NCBI GenBank assembly: GCA_031119395.1
Contig: JAVHYA010000003.1
Span: forward strand, 1 to 64,000
DNA: 64,000 nt
Reading direction: 5' to 3'
Origin: Pseudomonadota bacterium
GTDB taxonomy: Bacteria > Pseudomonadota > Gammaproteobacteria > Burkholderiales > Burkholderiaceae_C
This document shows positions 11,197 to 18,340 of the stretch, one piece after another. The notes beneath the pieces are model-generated. The model was not told the DNA's origin. It saw only the letters and a program-made list of their open reading frames with translations, and made no database searches. Positions within the stretch are counted from its first letter, which is position 1. Each line of letters begins with the position of its first letter. A program made the position numbers and the translations under genes.

Positions 11197-11353
11197 GCTT
11201 GTCTCCTTGGGTTGGACGGAATCACTCCCGGGGGGATGCGCTCGGCACGTCGATGGCGCCGCGGCAGGTCTTCGAACCCGGGCCGCTGCGGTGCGCACCC
11301 GGCGATGGAAGTTCGTATTCGGGGATGTGGCCGCTGGGCGTGCGCACGCGCCG

Positions 11354-12586
11354 TCACAGCGGCGTGCCCTGGAGCAGCCCGCGCTCGGCCAGGTTGCGGA
11401 TGAAATCGCGCAGGCCGAAGCGCCAGGGCGGCGCGGTCTCGCAATGCGTCACGCGGTTCCTCAGGGTGCCCAGCCAGTGGCTGTGGATGGTGACCACGTC
11501 GCCCAGCTTGTGGGTGAAGCCGCCACCGGGTTCGTCCCGGTCTTCGGTGGGCGCGAACAGCGTGCCGAGGAACAGCATGAAGCCGTCGGGGTACTGGTGG
11601 CAGGCCAGCGTCTGCGCCACCAGGTCCAGCGGGTCGCGGCTGATGCTGGCCATGGTGTTGACGCCCCGCAGCGTGTAGCCGTCGTCGCCGGCCACGTGCA
11701 GGTGCACGGTCTCGCGGCGCAGGTGGTCCAGGCCGAAATGGCCATCGAACAATCGGATGAAGGGGCCGATGGCACAGGACGCGTTGTTGTCCTTGGCCTT
11801 GCCCAGCAGCAGCGCGCTGCGGCCTTCGATGTCGCGCAGGTTGACGTCGTTGCCCAATGCGGCGCCCACGATGTCGCCGCGGCTGTTGACGGCCAGCACC
11901 ACCTCGGGCTCCGGGTTGTTCCACGCCGAGTCGGCACGGATGCCGATGTCCTGGCCGTGCCCCACCGACGCCAGCACCGGCGCCTTGGTGAAGACCTCGG
12001 CATCGGGGCCGATGCCGACCTCCAGGTATTGCGACCACAGCTTCTGCTGCTGCAGCAGCTTCTTCAGCGCGAGCGCCTGGGCCGAGCCGGGGCGGATGTC
12101 GGACAGGTTGGCGCCGATCAGTGCCGTGACCTGGCTGCGCAGCCCCTGTGCGCGGCTGGGGTCGCCGCCGGCCTGTTCCTCGATCACGCGCTCGATCATG
12201 CTGGCGGCGAAGGTCACACCGGCAGCCTTGACGACCTGCAGGTCACAGGGCGCCAGCAGCCAGGGCAGGGCGGGGTCACGCGCTGTCGCCTCGCTGTTGT
12301 GCAGCAGCGCATCGATGCCGCACAGGAACTCGCCGGCCACCGAATGCACGGCCTGCGCGGGCTGCTCGGCCTCCAGCAGCGTGCTCATGGTGGGGAAGTG
12401 CCGGCTCAGATCGAACACGCCGTCAGGGCGCAGCGCCACGACGGCGGGGCCGGCGGGCGCACCGGGGCGCCAGACACGGCCCACGAGCGCGCCGGCCAGG
12501 CCGTCCTGTGGCAGCGCGGGGTGCAGACCGTCGGCGCGCGCTGGCATGGGCGCGGCCGTTCCCGCATCCAGTGATGTGCTTTTCAT
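11354..12586 (-). CDS. fumarylacetoacetase-fold protein, probable 2-keto-3-deoxy-pentonate dehydratase
   Basis: This 410-residue FAH-superfamily enzyme contains the metal-binding acidic residues in NNPEPEVVLAV and GNDVNLRDIEG. The stretch GRSALLLGKAKDNNASCAIG and the end ISRDPLDLV...HQYPDGFMLF match, as I recall them, the long-form FAH members that dehydrate 2-keto-3-deoxy-D-xylonate or L-arabonate (XylX type, Weimberg pathway). The start at 12586 has a GGAG site; an in-frame extension reaches into the lysR promoter region. Beside a xylanase, dehydrating a xylose-derived keto acid makes sense. Other pathway genes (xylose dehydrogenase, xylonate dehydratase) are not in view, so the substrate stays an inference. 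Confidence 0.75.
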   Translation of the reverse strand: MKSTSLDAGTAAPMPARADGLHPALPQDGLAGALVGRVWRPGAPAGPAVVALRPDGVFDLSRHFPTMSTLLEAEQPAQAVHSVAGEFLCGIDALLHNSEATARDPALPWLLAPCDLQVVKAAGVTFAASMIERVIEEQAGGDPSRAQGLRSQVTALIGANLSDIRPGSAQALALKKLLQQQKLWSQYLEVGIGPDAEVFTKAPVLASVGHGQDIGIRADSAWNNPEPEVVLAVNSRGDIVGAALGNDVNLRDIEGRSALLLGKAKDNNASCAIGPFIRLFDGHFGLDHLRRETVHLHVAGDDGYTLRGVNTMASISRDPLDLVAQTLACHQYPDGFMLFLGTLFAPTEDRDEPGGGFTHKLGDVVTIHSHWLGTLRNRVTHCETAPPWRFGLRDFIRNLAERGLLQGTPL

Positions 12587-12726
12587 GATGTCTCCGGAAT
12601 GGGGCGCGTTCGGGGCGGACTTGCCTCGACGCGCTGGCTCTCTGCGGAGCTCGACCCGATCTGACCCGCAGGCTAGGTGACGGTCCTCTGCTGGTCCACT
12701 GACTTTTTCGCTAGCATCCATTCCAA

Positions 12727-13761
12727 ATGGTGATGAGTACAGGCAACACGGTTGCCAAACCCCTGATGCTTGCCCAGGTCTCCCGCCTGCGTTTCCGGCA
12801 CCTGCAATTCCTCGACATCCTGGGACGCACGCGCAATCTGCGCCTGACGGCCGAGCAGATGTACATCACGCAGCCGGCCGCCACGAAGGTGCTGATGGAC
12901 ATCGAGGCGATGCTGCAGGCGCGCCTGTTCGATCGCCTGCCGCGCGGCATGCAGCCGAACGAGCTGGGACTCTTCACCTTGCGCTATGCGCATGCGGCAC
13001 TGGACGGCCACCGCAAGTTCGTGGACGAGTTCAGTGCCCTGAAACAGGGCGGGCACGGCCACCTGACGATCGGCGCGATCACGGGTTCGGCCGCGCATCT
13101 GCTGATTGCCGCGGTGGCCGAGTTGCAGCGCCTGCGGCCGCTGCTGGTGGTGAAGGTGCTCGAACAGAGCAGCGACCAGCTCATCGTGTGGCTGGCCGAG
13201 CGCAAGATCGACGTGATGATCGGCCGTTTCACCGAGGACTCGCAGCGCGACCAGTTCCACTACGAGAACCTCAGCGGCGAGAGCCTGGTGATCACCGCAG
13301 GCGTGCACCATCCGCTGCGCGGACCGAAAGCCCCTGGGCTGAGGGAGCTGTCGAACTGGCCCTGGATCGTGTATCCGGCCTCCACGGCGCTGCGCAAGGT
13401 GTCCGACGACATCTTCAGCAGCACGGGGCTGTCGCTCGCCTCGGGCATCGTCGAGACGCCGTCGTTCCTGTTCGCGCTGGAGCTGATGCAGAGCACGACC
13501 ATGCTGTCGTTGCAGCCCGCCGCGCTGGTGGACAAGTACGTGCGGCGCGGCTTGCTCATGCGCATCGCGGCCGAGCTTCCCCACCGCATGCCCGACTTCG
13601 GCCTGATCACCCTGCAGGGTGAGCCCCCGAGCACGGCGGTGCGGGCCTTCGTGGAGGTGATCCGCGACATGGCGCAGCAGCAGGTCGAGCCGGCATCGGC
13701 CGACCGAGCGGCGCCCGCCCCGAACCCCAGGGCGCGGGGGCGCGCAGCGTCCCGCCGGTGA
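12727..13761 (+). CDS. LysR-family transcriptional regulator
   Basis: This 344-residue regulator carries an N-terminal winged helix-turn-helix (about 22-80; RNLRLTAEQMYITQPAATKVL then ARLFDRLPRGMQPNELG) and a C-terminal periplasmic-binding-type effector domain beginning at GHLTIGAITGSAAHLL. It is divergent from the FAH-fold gene across 140 bases and upstream of the opine-dehydrogenase operon, so it may control either. A GbpR/PcaQ-like relationship is suggested by the MLAQVSRLRFRHLQFLDILG start, which matches regulators of sugar and protocatechuate genes. The C-terminal 25 residues are Ala/Pro/Arg rich and probably disordered. The ATG at 12727 was chosen; a second ATG two codons later is possible. 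Confidence 0.9.
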   Translation: MVMSTGNTVAKPLMLAQVSRLRFRHLQFLDILGRTRNLRLTAEQMYITQPAATKVLMDIEAMLQARLFDRLPRGMQPNELGLFTLRYAHAALDGHRKFVDEFSALKQGGHGHLTIGAITGSAAHLLIAAVAELQRLRPLLVVKVLEQSSDQLIVWLAERKIDVMIGRFTEDSQRDQFHYENLSGESLVITAGVHHPLRGPKAPGLRELSNWPWIVYPASTALRKVSDDIFSSTGLSLASGIVETPSFLFALELMQSTTMLSLQPAALVDKYVRRGLLMRIAAELPHRMPDFGLITLQGEPPSTAVRAFVEVIRDMAQQQVEPASADRAAPAPNPRARGRAASRR

Positions 13762-13872
13762 CCGCGCGGTCCTGGCGCCGCGGGCTTCGACAGCTGCTTC
13801 TCCGAATCCCTGCATCGTCCGGGGCCCGGGCGTCGCGAGAGCGAACGCTTCGGTTCGGCTGCGTCCATTATG

Positions 13873-13901
13873 TTGACATCTAAACTAATGCAAAGTAATG
13901 T
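13873..13901 (+). promoter_or_regulatory. sigma70-type promoter of the opine-dehydrogenase operon
   Basis: TTGACA (13873-13878), a 17-bp spacer and TAATGT (13896-13901) form a near-consensus promoter about 50 bases before the ATG at 13952. The spacer begins TCTAAAC, and TTGACATCTAAA matches 9 of 12 positions of the palindrome TTTAGGTCTAAA seen at the marR/ior promoter, so the same repressor may bind here. Confidence 0.6.
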
Positions 13902-13951
13902 TTATGGCAGGTCCGGGCGCGTCCGTCCGGCCGACCTTGCCAGGAGCAGCC

Positions 13952-15025
13952 ATGCGTATTGCGGTGTTGGGTGGTGGTCACGGTTGCTATGCGGCCGCAG
14001 CGGACCTGTCGGAGGCCGGACATGAGGTCAGGCTCTGGCGCCGCGATGCGCAGGCGCTGCGCCCTGTCATGGACGCCGGCGCGATCACGCTGAAGGACGC
14101 CGCCGGGACGCGGGAAGTCCCGATCGCGCTGGCCACGCCCGACATCCGGCTCGCGATGCTGGACGCCGAGTTGATCGTCGCCCCCGTGCCCGCCACCGCG
14201 CAGTTGGACATGGCGCGCGCCATGGGGCCGCACCTCGTGGACGGGCAGGTGGTGTTCCTGCCGCCGGGCACGTTCGGCAGCTACGTGATGGCACAGGCGG
14301 TGCGCGATGCGGGTCATCACGCCGAGGTGGCCTGGGCGGAAACGGGCACCTTGCCCTATCTGGCGCGCAAGCACGGGCCGCGCGAAGTGAACCTGACGGT
14401 GCGTGCCATCCGGCTGCCGACCGGCGTCTACCCGCGCCGCGCCTCGGCGCACGCGCTCGCGGTGATCCGGCAGGCCTACCCCGCCGTGCACGACTGCGGC
14501 GACGCGCTCTCCGGTGCGCTGATGAACGCCGGCCCTGTGATTCACCCGCCCCTCATGGTGATGAACGCCGCGCCCCTGCAGCACTTCGAGCGCTGGGACA
14601 TCCACAACGAGGGCACGCAGCGCGCCGTGCGCGACGTGACGGACCGGCTCGACCGAGAGCGGATCGCCGTGCGCGAGGCATTCGGCTACGGCGGCCCGCA
14701 CTATCCGCTGGCCGACCACTACGACAACGACCAGTGGATGTACGGCGATGCGCACAAGCAACTGGTGAAGTCGGGCGACTGGCGCGAGCACATCGATCTT
14801 TACGGCCACCGCTACATCGCCGAGGACACCGAGCTGGGGCTGGCCCTGCTCGCCTCGGCAGCGCGACAGGTCGGCGTGGATGCACCCGTCGCGCACGGGC
14901 TGCTGGCCATCGTCGGCGGCTTCCTGGGGCGCGACCTGCGTACGGGGCCCCGGAGCTTCGAGGCCTTGGGGCTCGCGGGCCTCGGGCGCGACGCGCTGGC
15001 GCGGAGGCTGCACGATGGCCGCTGA
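13952..15025 (+). CDS. NAD/NADP octopine/nopaline dehydrogenase family protein
   Basis: This 357-residue protein has an N-terminal Rossmann fold starting MRIAVLGGGHGCYAAAADL and a helical C-terminal domain with EAFGYGGPHYPLADHY, a signature of the opine dehydrogenase family. Known members reduce imines formed from an amino acid and a 2-oxo acid, or oxidise opines. A GGAG site precedes the ATG at 13952; an upstream in-frame ATG at 13898 overlaps the promoter's -10 box and is rejected. The 3' end overlaps the next gene by 11 bases, so it heads an operon with an acyl-CoA dehydrogenase, a hydrolase fold and an MDR reductase. The substrate is unknown. Confidence 0.8.
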   Translation: MRIAVLGGGHGCYAAAADLSEAGHEVRLWRRDAQALRPVMDAGAITLKDAAGTREVPIALATPDIRLAMLDAELIVAPVPATAQLDMARAMGPHLVDGQVVFLPPGTFGSYVMAQAVRDAGHHAEVAWAETGTLPYLARKHGPREVNLTVRAIRLPTGVYPRRASAHALAVIRQAYPAVHDCGDALSGALMNAGPVIHPPLMVMNAAPLQHFERWDIHNEGTQRAVRDVTDRLDRERIAVREAFGYGGPHYPLADHYDNDQWMYGDAHKQLVKSGDWREHIDLYGHRYIAEDTELGLALLASAARQVGVDAPVAHGLLAIVGGFLGRDLRTGPRSFEALGLAGLGRDALARRLHDGR

Positions 15026-16037
15026 GCAGCGCGCCCGCATCACGGATGCGCTGCCTCGCTTTGCCGCCGCCGGCGCCGGCCGCATGGGGCGAGGCATTGC
15101 CATCGCCTTCGCCTATGCCGGCCACCGCATCTCCCTGATCGACCTGCGACACCGTGCGCGCGCGGCAAGGGACGCGCTGGCGGCCGAGGTGCGCAACGAG
15201 GTCGAGGGCGCATTGCGCGGCCTCGTGCAGCAGGGCGTGGTGCGCGACGACCAGGTGGCGACGATCGCGGCACGCGTGGAGCTGGTCGATGCCGAGGATG
15301 CCCCGGCCGCACTCGCGGCGGCCGAGCTGGTGTTCGAGGGGGTCCCCGAAACGCTGGAAGCCAAGCGGGACGCCTTCGCTTGGCTCACTGCGCATTGCAC
15401 GCCCGACGCGATCCTGACCTCGACCACGAGCAGCATGCTGGTGACGGATCTGGCCGCGCTGGTCGACCGGCCGGAGCGCTTCCTGAACATCCACTGGCTC
15501 AACCCGGCCTATGTCATCCCCGTGGTGGAGCTGAGCTGCCACGCAGGCACCTCTGCCGAGGTGGTGTCCAGGGCGCGGGCGCTCATGGCGTCGATCGGCA
15601 AGCTGCCGGTGGTGTGCGGCGCTTCGCCGGGCTACATCGTGCCGCGGCTGCAGGCGCTCGTCATGAACGAGGCGGCCCGCATGATCGAGGAGGGCGCGGC
15701 GACCGCCGAGGAGATCGACAAGGCGACGCGTTACGGGCTGGGGCTGCGCTTCGCGGCGCTCGGCGTGGTGGAGTTCATCGACTTCGGCGGCTGCGACATC
15801 CTGCACCACGCGAGCCGCGAGATGTCCCGCTCGATCGATGCGGCCCGTTATGCGGCGCCTGCGATCGTCGGCGACATGGTCGCGCAGGGGCGGCTCGGGC
15901 TGAAGACCGGCAGCGGCTTCTACGGCTACGAGGGCCGTGACCTGCAGGCCTACCGCGACGACGTGCTGGCGCGCACGCTCGGCATGCTCCGGCATGCGCA
16001 GCTGCTGCGTCCGCCCAGCGACACGACCCTGTCATGA
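15015..16037 (+). CDS. 3-hydroxyacyl-CoA dehydrogenase family protein
   Basis: This 340-residue NAD-dependent enzyme has the dinucleotide fold AGAGRMGRGIAIAFAYAGH near the N terminus, the VFEGVPETLEAK segment, and the catalytic-His loop INIHWLNPAY-like (FLNIHWLNPAYVIPVVEL) in which His and Asn of the H-x-N-P pattern are kept. The C-terminal helical domain ends with the GLKTGSGFYGYEG box of 3-hydroxybutyryl-CoA dehydrogenases. It overlaps both neighbours (11 bases before, 4 after), so the four genes are one translational unit. It could oxidise a 3-hydroxyacyl-CoA or a related free hydroxy acid such as carnitine or L-gulonate, because this family has such members. Confidence 0.85.
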   Translation: MAAEQRARITDALPRFAAAGAGRMGRGIAIAFAYAGHRISLIDLRHRARAARDALAAEVRNEVEGALRGLVQQGVVRDDQVATIAARVELVDAEDAPAALAAAELVFEGVPETLEAKRDAFAWLTAHCTPDAILTSTTSSMLVTDLAALVDRPERFLNIHWLNPAYVIPVVELSCHAGTSAEVVSRARALMASIGKLPVVCGASPGYIVPRLQALVMNEAARMIEEGAATAEEIDKATRYGLGLRFAALGVVEFIDFGGCDILHHASREMSRSIDAARYAAPAIVGDMVAQGRLGLKTGSGFYGYEGRDLQAYRDDVLARTLGMLRHAQLLRPPSDTTLS

Positions 16038-16834
16038 GCCGCATCCGGCGCGCCTTCGCCGACCTGAGCGTCGGACAAGTGCACTACGCCGCCTGCGGCG
16101 ATCCGCAGGCGCGGGCGGTGCTGCTGCTGCACCAGTCGCCGCGCAGTTGGCGCGAATACCGGGCCGTGCTGCCGCTGCTGGGCGTGCGCTGGCATGCGAT
16201 CGCCATGGACACGGCCGGCTTCGGGGATTCCGAAGGCGGTGGGCCGGCATCGATCGCGCACTATGCGCAGGTCGCGCTCGAACTCGTGGAGCATCTGGGC
16301 GTCGCGCCGGTGCACGTGGTGGGGCACCACACGGGCGGCGTGATCGCGGTGGAGCTCGCGGCCGCGGCACCGCAGCGGGTGGCGTCGCTGACCTTGTCGT
16401 CCACGCCGTTCACGGACGCGGCCTTCCGCGCCGAACGTGCGACCCGTCCGCCCATCGACGAGGTGCCGTCCAGCGCCGACGGCGCTCATCTGACGGCGTT
16501 GTGGCAGCGGCGGCAGAGCTTCTACCCCGCCGACAGGCCGGACCTGCTGCAGGCCTTCGTGCGCGACGCGCTCGCGGTCGACGACCCCGAGGCGGGCCAT
16601 CGCGCCGTTGCGAGCTATCGCATGGAGGAGCGCGTCGGACACATCCGGCAGCCGGTGTGCATCCTGCGGGCGACGCACGATCCCTTTGCGGCGCCTCACG
16701 CGGCGGATTGGGTGCACCGGCTGCCGCAGGCCCGGCTCGTCGAGATCGAGGGCGGGATGGTTCCGCTGCCGGACCAGATGCCGCAGCAGTTCGCCGAGGC
16801 CGTGGACCGCTTCCTGTCGGGGCTGTCCGGATGA
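16034..16834 (+). CDS. alpha/beta hydrolase-fold protein with degenerate catalytic triad
   Basis: This 266-residue protein has the alpha/beta hydrolase core: the HxxP-type loop LLLHQSPRSWREYRAV, the TAGFGDSEG turn and the nucleophile elbow. The elbow reads VVGHHTGGVIA, so the usual Ser of G-x-S-x-G is His. At the C terminus the normal GH-x-x-P motif reads GGMVPLPDQ, so the catalytic His is Gly. The canonical hydrolytic triad is therefore absent, although the fold and length are ordinary. It may bind rather than hydrolyse, or use other chemistry. Start and stop overlap neighbours by 4 bases (ATGA), tying it to the operon. Confidence 0.82.
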   Translation: MSRIRRAFADLSVGQVHYAACGDPQARAVLLLHQSPRSWREYRAVLPLLGVRWHAIAMDTAGFGDSEGGGPASIAHYAQVALELVEHLGVAPVHVVGHHTGGVIAVELAAAAPQRVASLTLSSTPFTDAAFRAERATRPPIDEVPSSADGAHLTALWQRRQSFYPADRPDLLQAFVRDALAVDDPEAGHRAVASYRMEERVGHIRQPVCILRATHDPFAAPHAADWVHRLPQARLVEIEGGMVPLPDQMPQQFAEAVDRFLSGLSG

Positions 16835-17715
16835 AGGCGTGGCGCGTTTGCGCCTGGGGCGCGGCGCCGCAACTGCACGAGCTTGCACCTCCGGCGCGTC
16901 GGCCCGGCCGCAGCATCGTGCGCATGGCCGCGGCCACGGTGGGTCACATCGACCGCACCGTGATGGCGGGCCAGTTCATGGGGCCACCGCCGCTGCCGTA
17001 CACGCCAGGGGTGGAGGCGGCCGGCACGGTCGTCCATTCGGACCGGTTCGCGGCCGGCACGCGCGTGTGGCTGCGCGGTGGGGGCCTGGGCACGCGCAAC
17101 GACGGCACCTGGTGCGAACTGATCGATGCGCCGGACGAGGCCCTCGGGCCGTTGCCCGAGGGCGTGTCGATGGCCTGGGGCTCGGCGTTCTTCTCGCCGT
17201 CCACCTCGGCGTGGGTGGCCTTGCATGAGGTCGGCGCCCTGCGGCCCGGCGAGCGGGTGGCCGTCACGGGCGCCAGCGGTGCCGTGGGCTCGATGGCCGT
17301 GCAGCTTGCGCGGCAGGCGGGCGCCACGGTCGTGGACACGCCCGAGGCTTCGTCACCGGTCGATCTTCTGGTCGATACCGTGGGCGGCCCGGTCCTGGAG
17401 CACGGCATCCGGACGGTGGCGCCGGGCGGGCGCGTCGTGCTCGTGGGCTACACGGCCGGCGAGCAGGTCAGCCTGTTCCTGCCGGAGCTGCTCCAGCGCG
17501 ACGTTCGGCTCCTGCCGCTGAACATGTACCGCCGCGAGGCGCAGGGCCGTGCGGCCGCGCCGGCACTGCTGGAGCAACTGGCCGACGGGCGGTTGCAACT
17601 GGCCACCCGGAGTTTCGCGTTCGCGCAGGCGCCGCAGGCCCTGCGCTGGATCGCCGAGCGCGGACACCGCGGGCGGGCCGTGCTGGTGGCCGACACCGAA
17701 GCCCCGCGTCCCTAG
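16831..17715 (+). CDS. MDR-superfamily quinone-oxidoreductase-like reductase
   Basis: This 294-residue zinc-free medium-chain dehydrogenase/reductase has an N-terminal catalytic domain with PYTPGVEAAGTV, then a Rossmann domain with VAVTGASGAVGSMAVQLARQAGA, the NADPH-binding box of quinone oxidoreductases. No structural-zinc cysteine cluster is seen. It probably reduces an activated double bond or quinone with NADPH. It is the last gene of the 13952-17715 operon and its TAG overlaps the convergent marR stop. The protein is somewhat shorter than the usual 320-330 residues but shows no gap in key motifs. The substrate is unknown. Confidence 0.83.
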   Translation: MKAWRVCAWGAAPQLHELAPPARRPGRSIVRMAAATVGHIDRTVMAGQFMGPPPLPYTPGVEAAGTVVHSDRFAAGTRVWLRGGGLGTRNDGTWCELIDAPDEALGPLPEGVSMAWGSAFFSPSTSAWVALHEVGALRPGERVAVTGASGAVGSMAVQLARQAGATVVDTPEASSPVDLLVDTVGGPVLEHGIRTVAPGGRVVLVGYTAGEQVSLFLPELLQRDVRLLPLNMYRREAQGRAAAPALLEQLADGRLQLATRSFAFAQAPQALRWIAERGHRGRAVLVADTEAPRP

Positions 17716-18197
17716 TCCTCGTCGTCGGGGTCCTCGCCGGGTCCTTCGCCCCCGGCGTGCAGTTCGACCAGTCGTCGCAACGTTCTCTTCAGCTCCTCGG
17801 CGCGGGCGAGGCCGAAGGGCTCGAGCACGCGGCGTTCGTGCTCGCGGGCCAGGGCGATCAGGTGCTCCACGGCCTTCGCACCTTTGCGGGTGATGCGCAC
17901 CAGCGTGATGCGTCGATCGCTGTCATGGGGCAGGCGCTGGACCTGCCCCTTGGCCTCCATGCGATCGAGCAGGCGCGTCACGGTGGGCTGCTTGGTGACC
18001 GTGACCTGCGCGAGATCGGTGATGCTGATCGGCTCGCCGTCGGCCAGCGAGGCCATGACGCGCCACTCGGACACGGAGAAGCCGTGCTGGCGCGCCACCT
18101 TGTGGAACTCGCCCGAGATGAGCTGGCTCGCCTGGGCGAGCAGGGCAGGCAGGTAGTCGTCGACGAAGTGACGCGAATTCGGCTCGTGAAGGGTCAT
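17712..18197 (-). CDS. MarR-family regulator, likely repressor of the catabolic island
   Basis: This 161-residue winged-helix regulator has the recognition region SITDLAQVTVTKQPTVTRLLDRMEAKG followed by the wing DSDRRITLVRITRKG, both classic MarR. The C terminus is acidic (GPGEDPDDED). The start at 18197 gives a family-typical N terminus; longer frames extend through the promoter. It is divergent from the ior operon across 143 bases holding the palindrome TTTAGGTCTAAA. MarR proteins usually repress their own divergent promoter until an aromatic acid binds. In iad-type auxin-degradation loci MarR repressors respond to indole-3-acetate. Whether this one does is an inference from gene content. 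Confidence 0.88.
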   Translation of the reverse strand: MTLHEPNSRHFVDDYLPALLAQASQLISGEFHKVARQHGFSVSEWRVMASLADGEPISITDLAQVTVTKQPTVTRLLDRMEAKGQVQRLPHDSDRRITLVRITRKGAKAVEHLIALAREHERRVLEPFGLARAEELKRTLRRLVELHAGGEGPGEDPDDED

Positions 18198-18252
18198 AGC
18201 AGCATCCATCGTACAGATGGCACAGCGATTGCTTCGGTAGGGTAATACATGA

Positions 18253-18281
18253 TTGTGAATAGATTTAGGTCTAAACAGAAT
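18253..18281 (+). promoter_or_regulatory. ior-operon promoter with embedded palindromic operator
   Basis: TTGTGA (18253-18258), 17 bp, CAGAAT (18276-18281) make a plausible -35/-10 pair. The spacer contains TTTAG-GT-CTAAA (18264-18275), a perfect 5-bp inverted repeat placed where a bound repressor would block polymerase. The same palindrome, with GA at the centre, is at 30671-30682. Confidence 0.6.
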
Positions 18282-18340
18282 CATCCAGCCGATCCCCAAT
18301 GGATGCCGCCCCCCACGGCGGCTCTGGAGCACGTAGACCG

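Noticed and set aside
9301-11403. A 700-codon frame antisense to the xylanase
   Set aside because: Arg/Gly/Val-rich, no motif; the minus-strand frame is the GH10 protein.
13898-13951. Upstream in-frame start for the opine-type dehydrogenase
   Set aside because: The ATG at 13898 overlaps the -10 box of the promoter and so cannot be in the transcript; ATG 13952 has a GGAG site.
18299-18340. Earlier ATG for the ferredoxin-oxidoreductase alpha subunit
   Set aside because: No ribosome site precedes 18299 and the extra 14 residues are not family-like. It remains a minor alternative.
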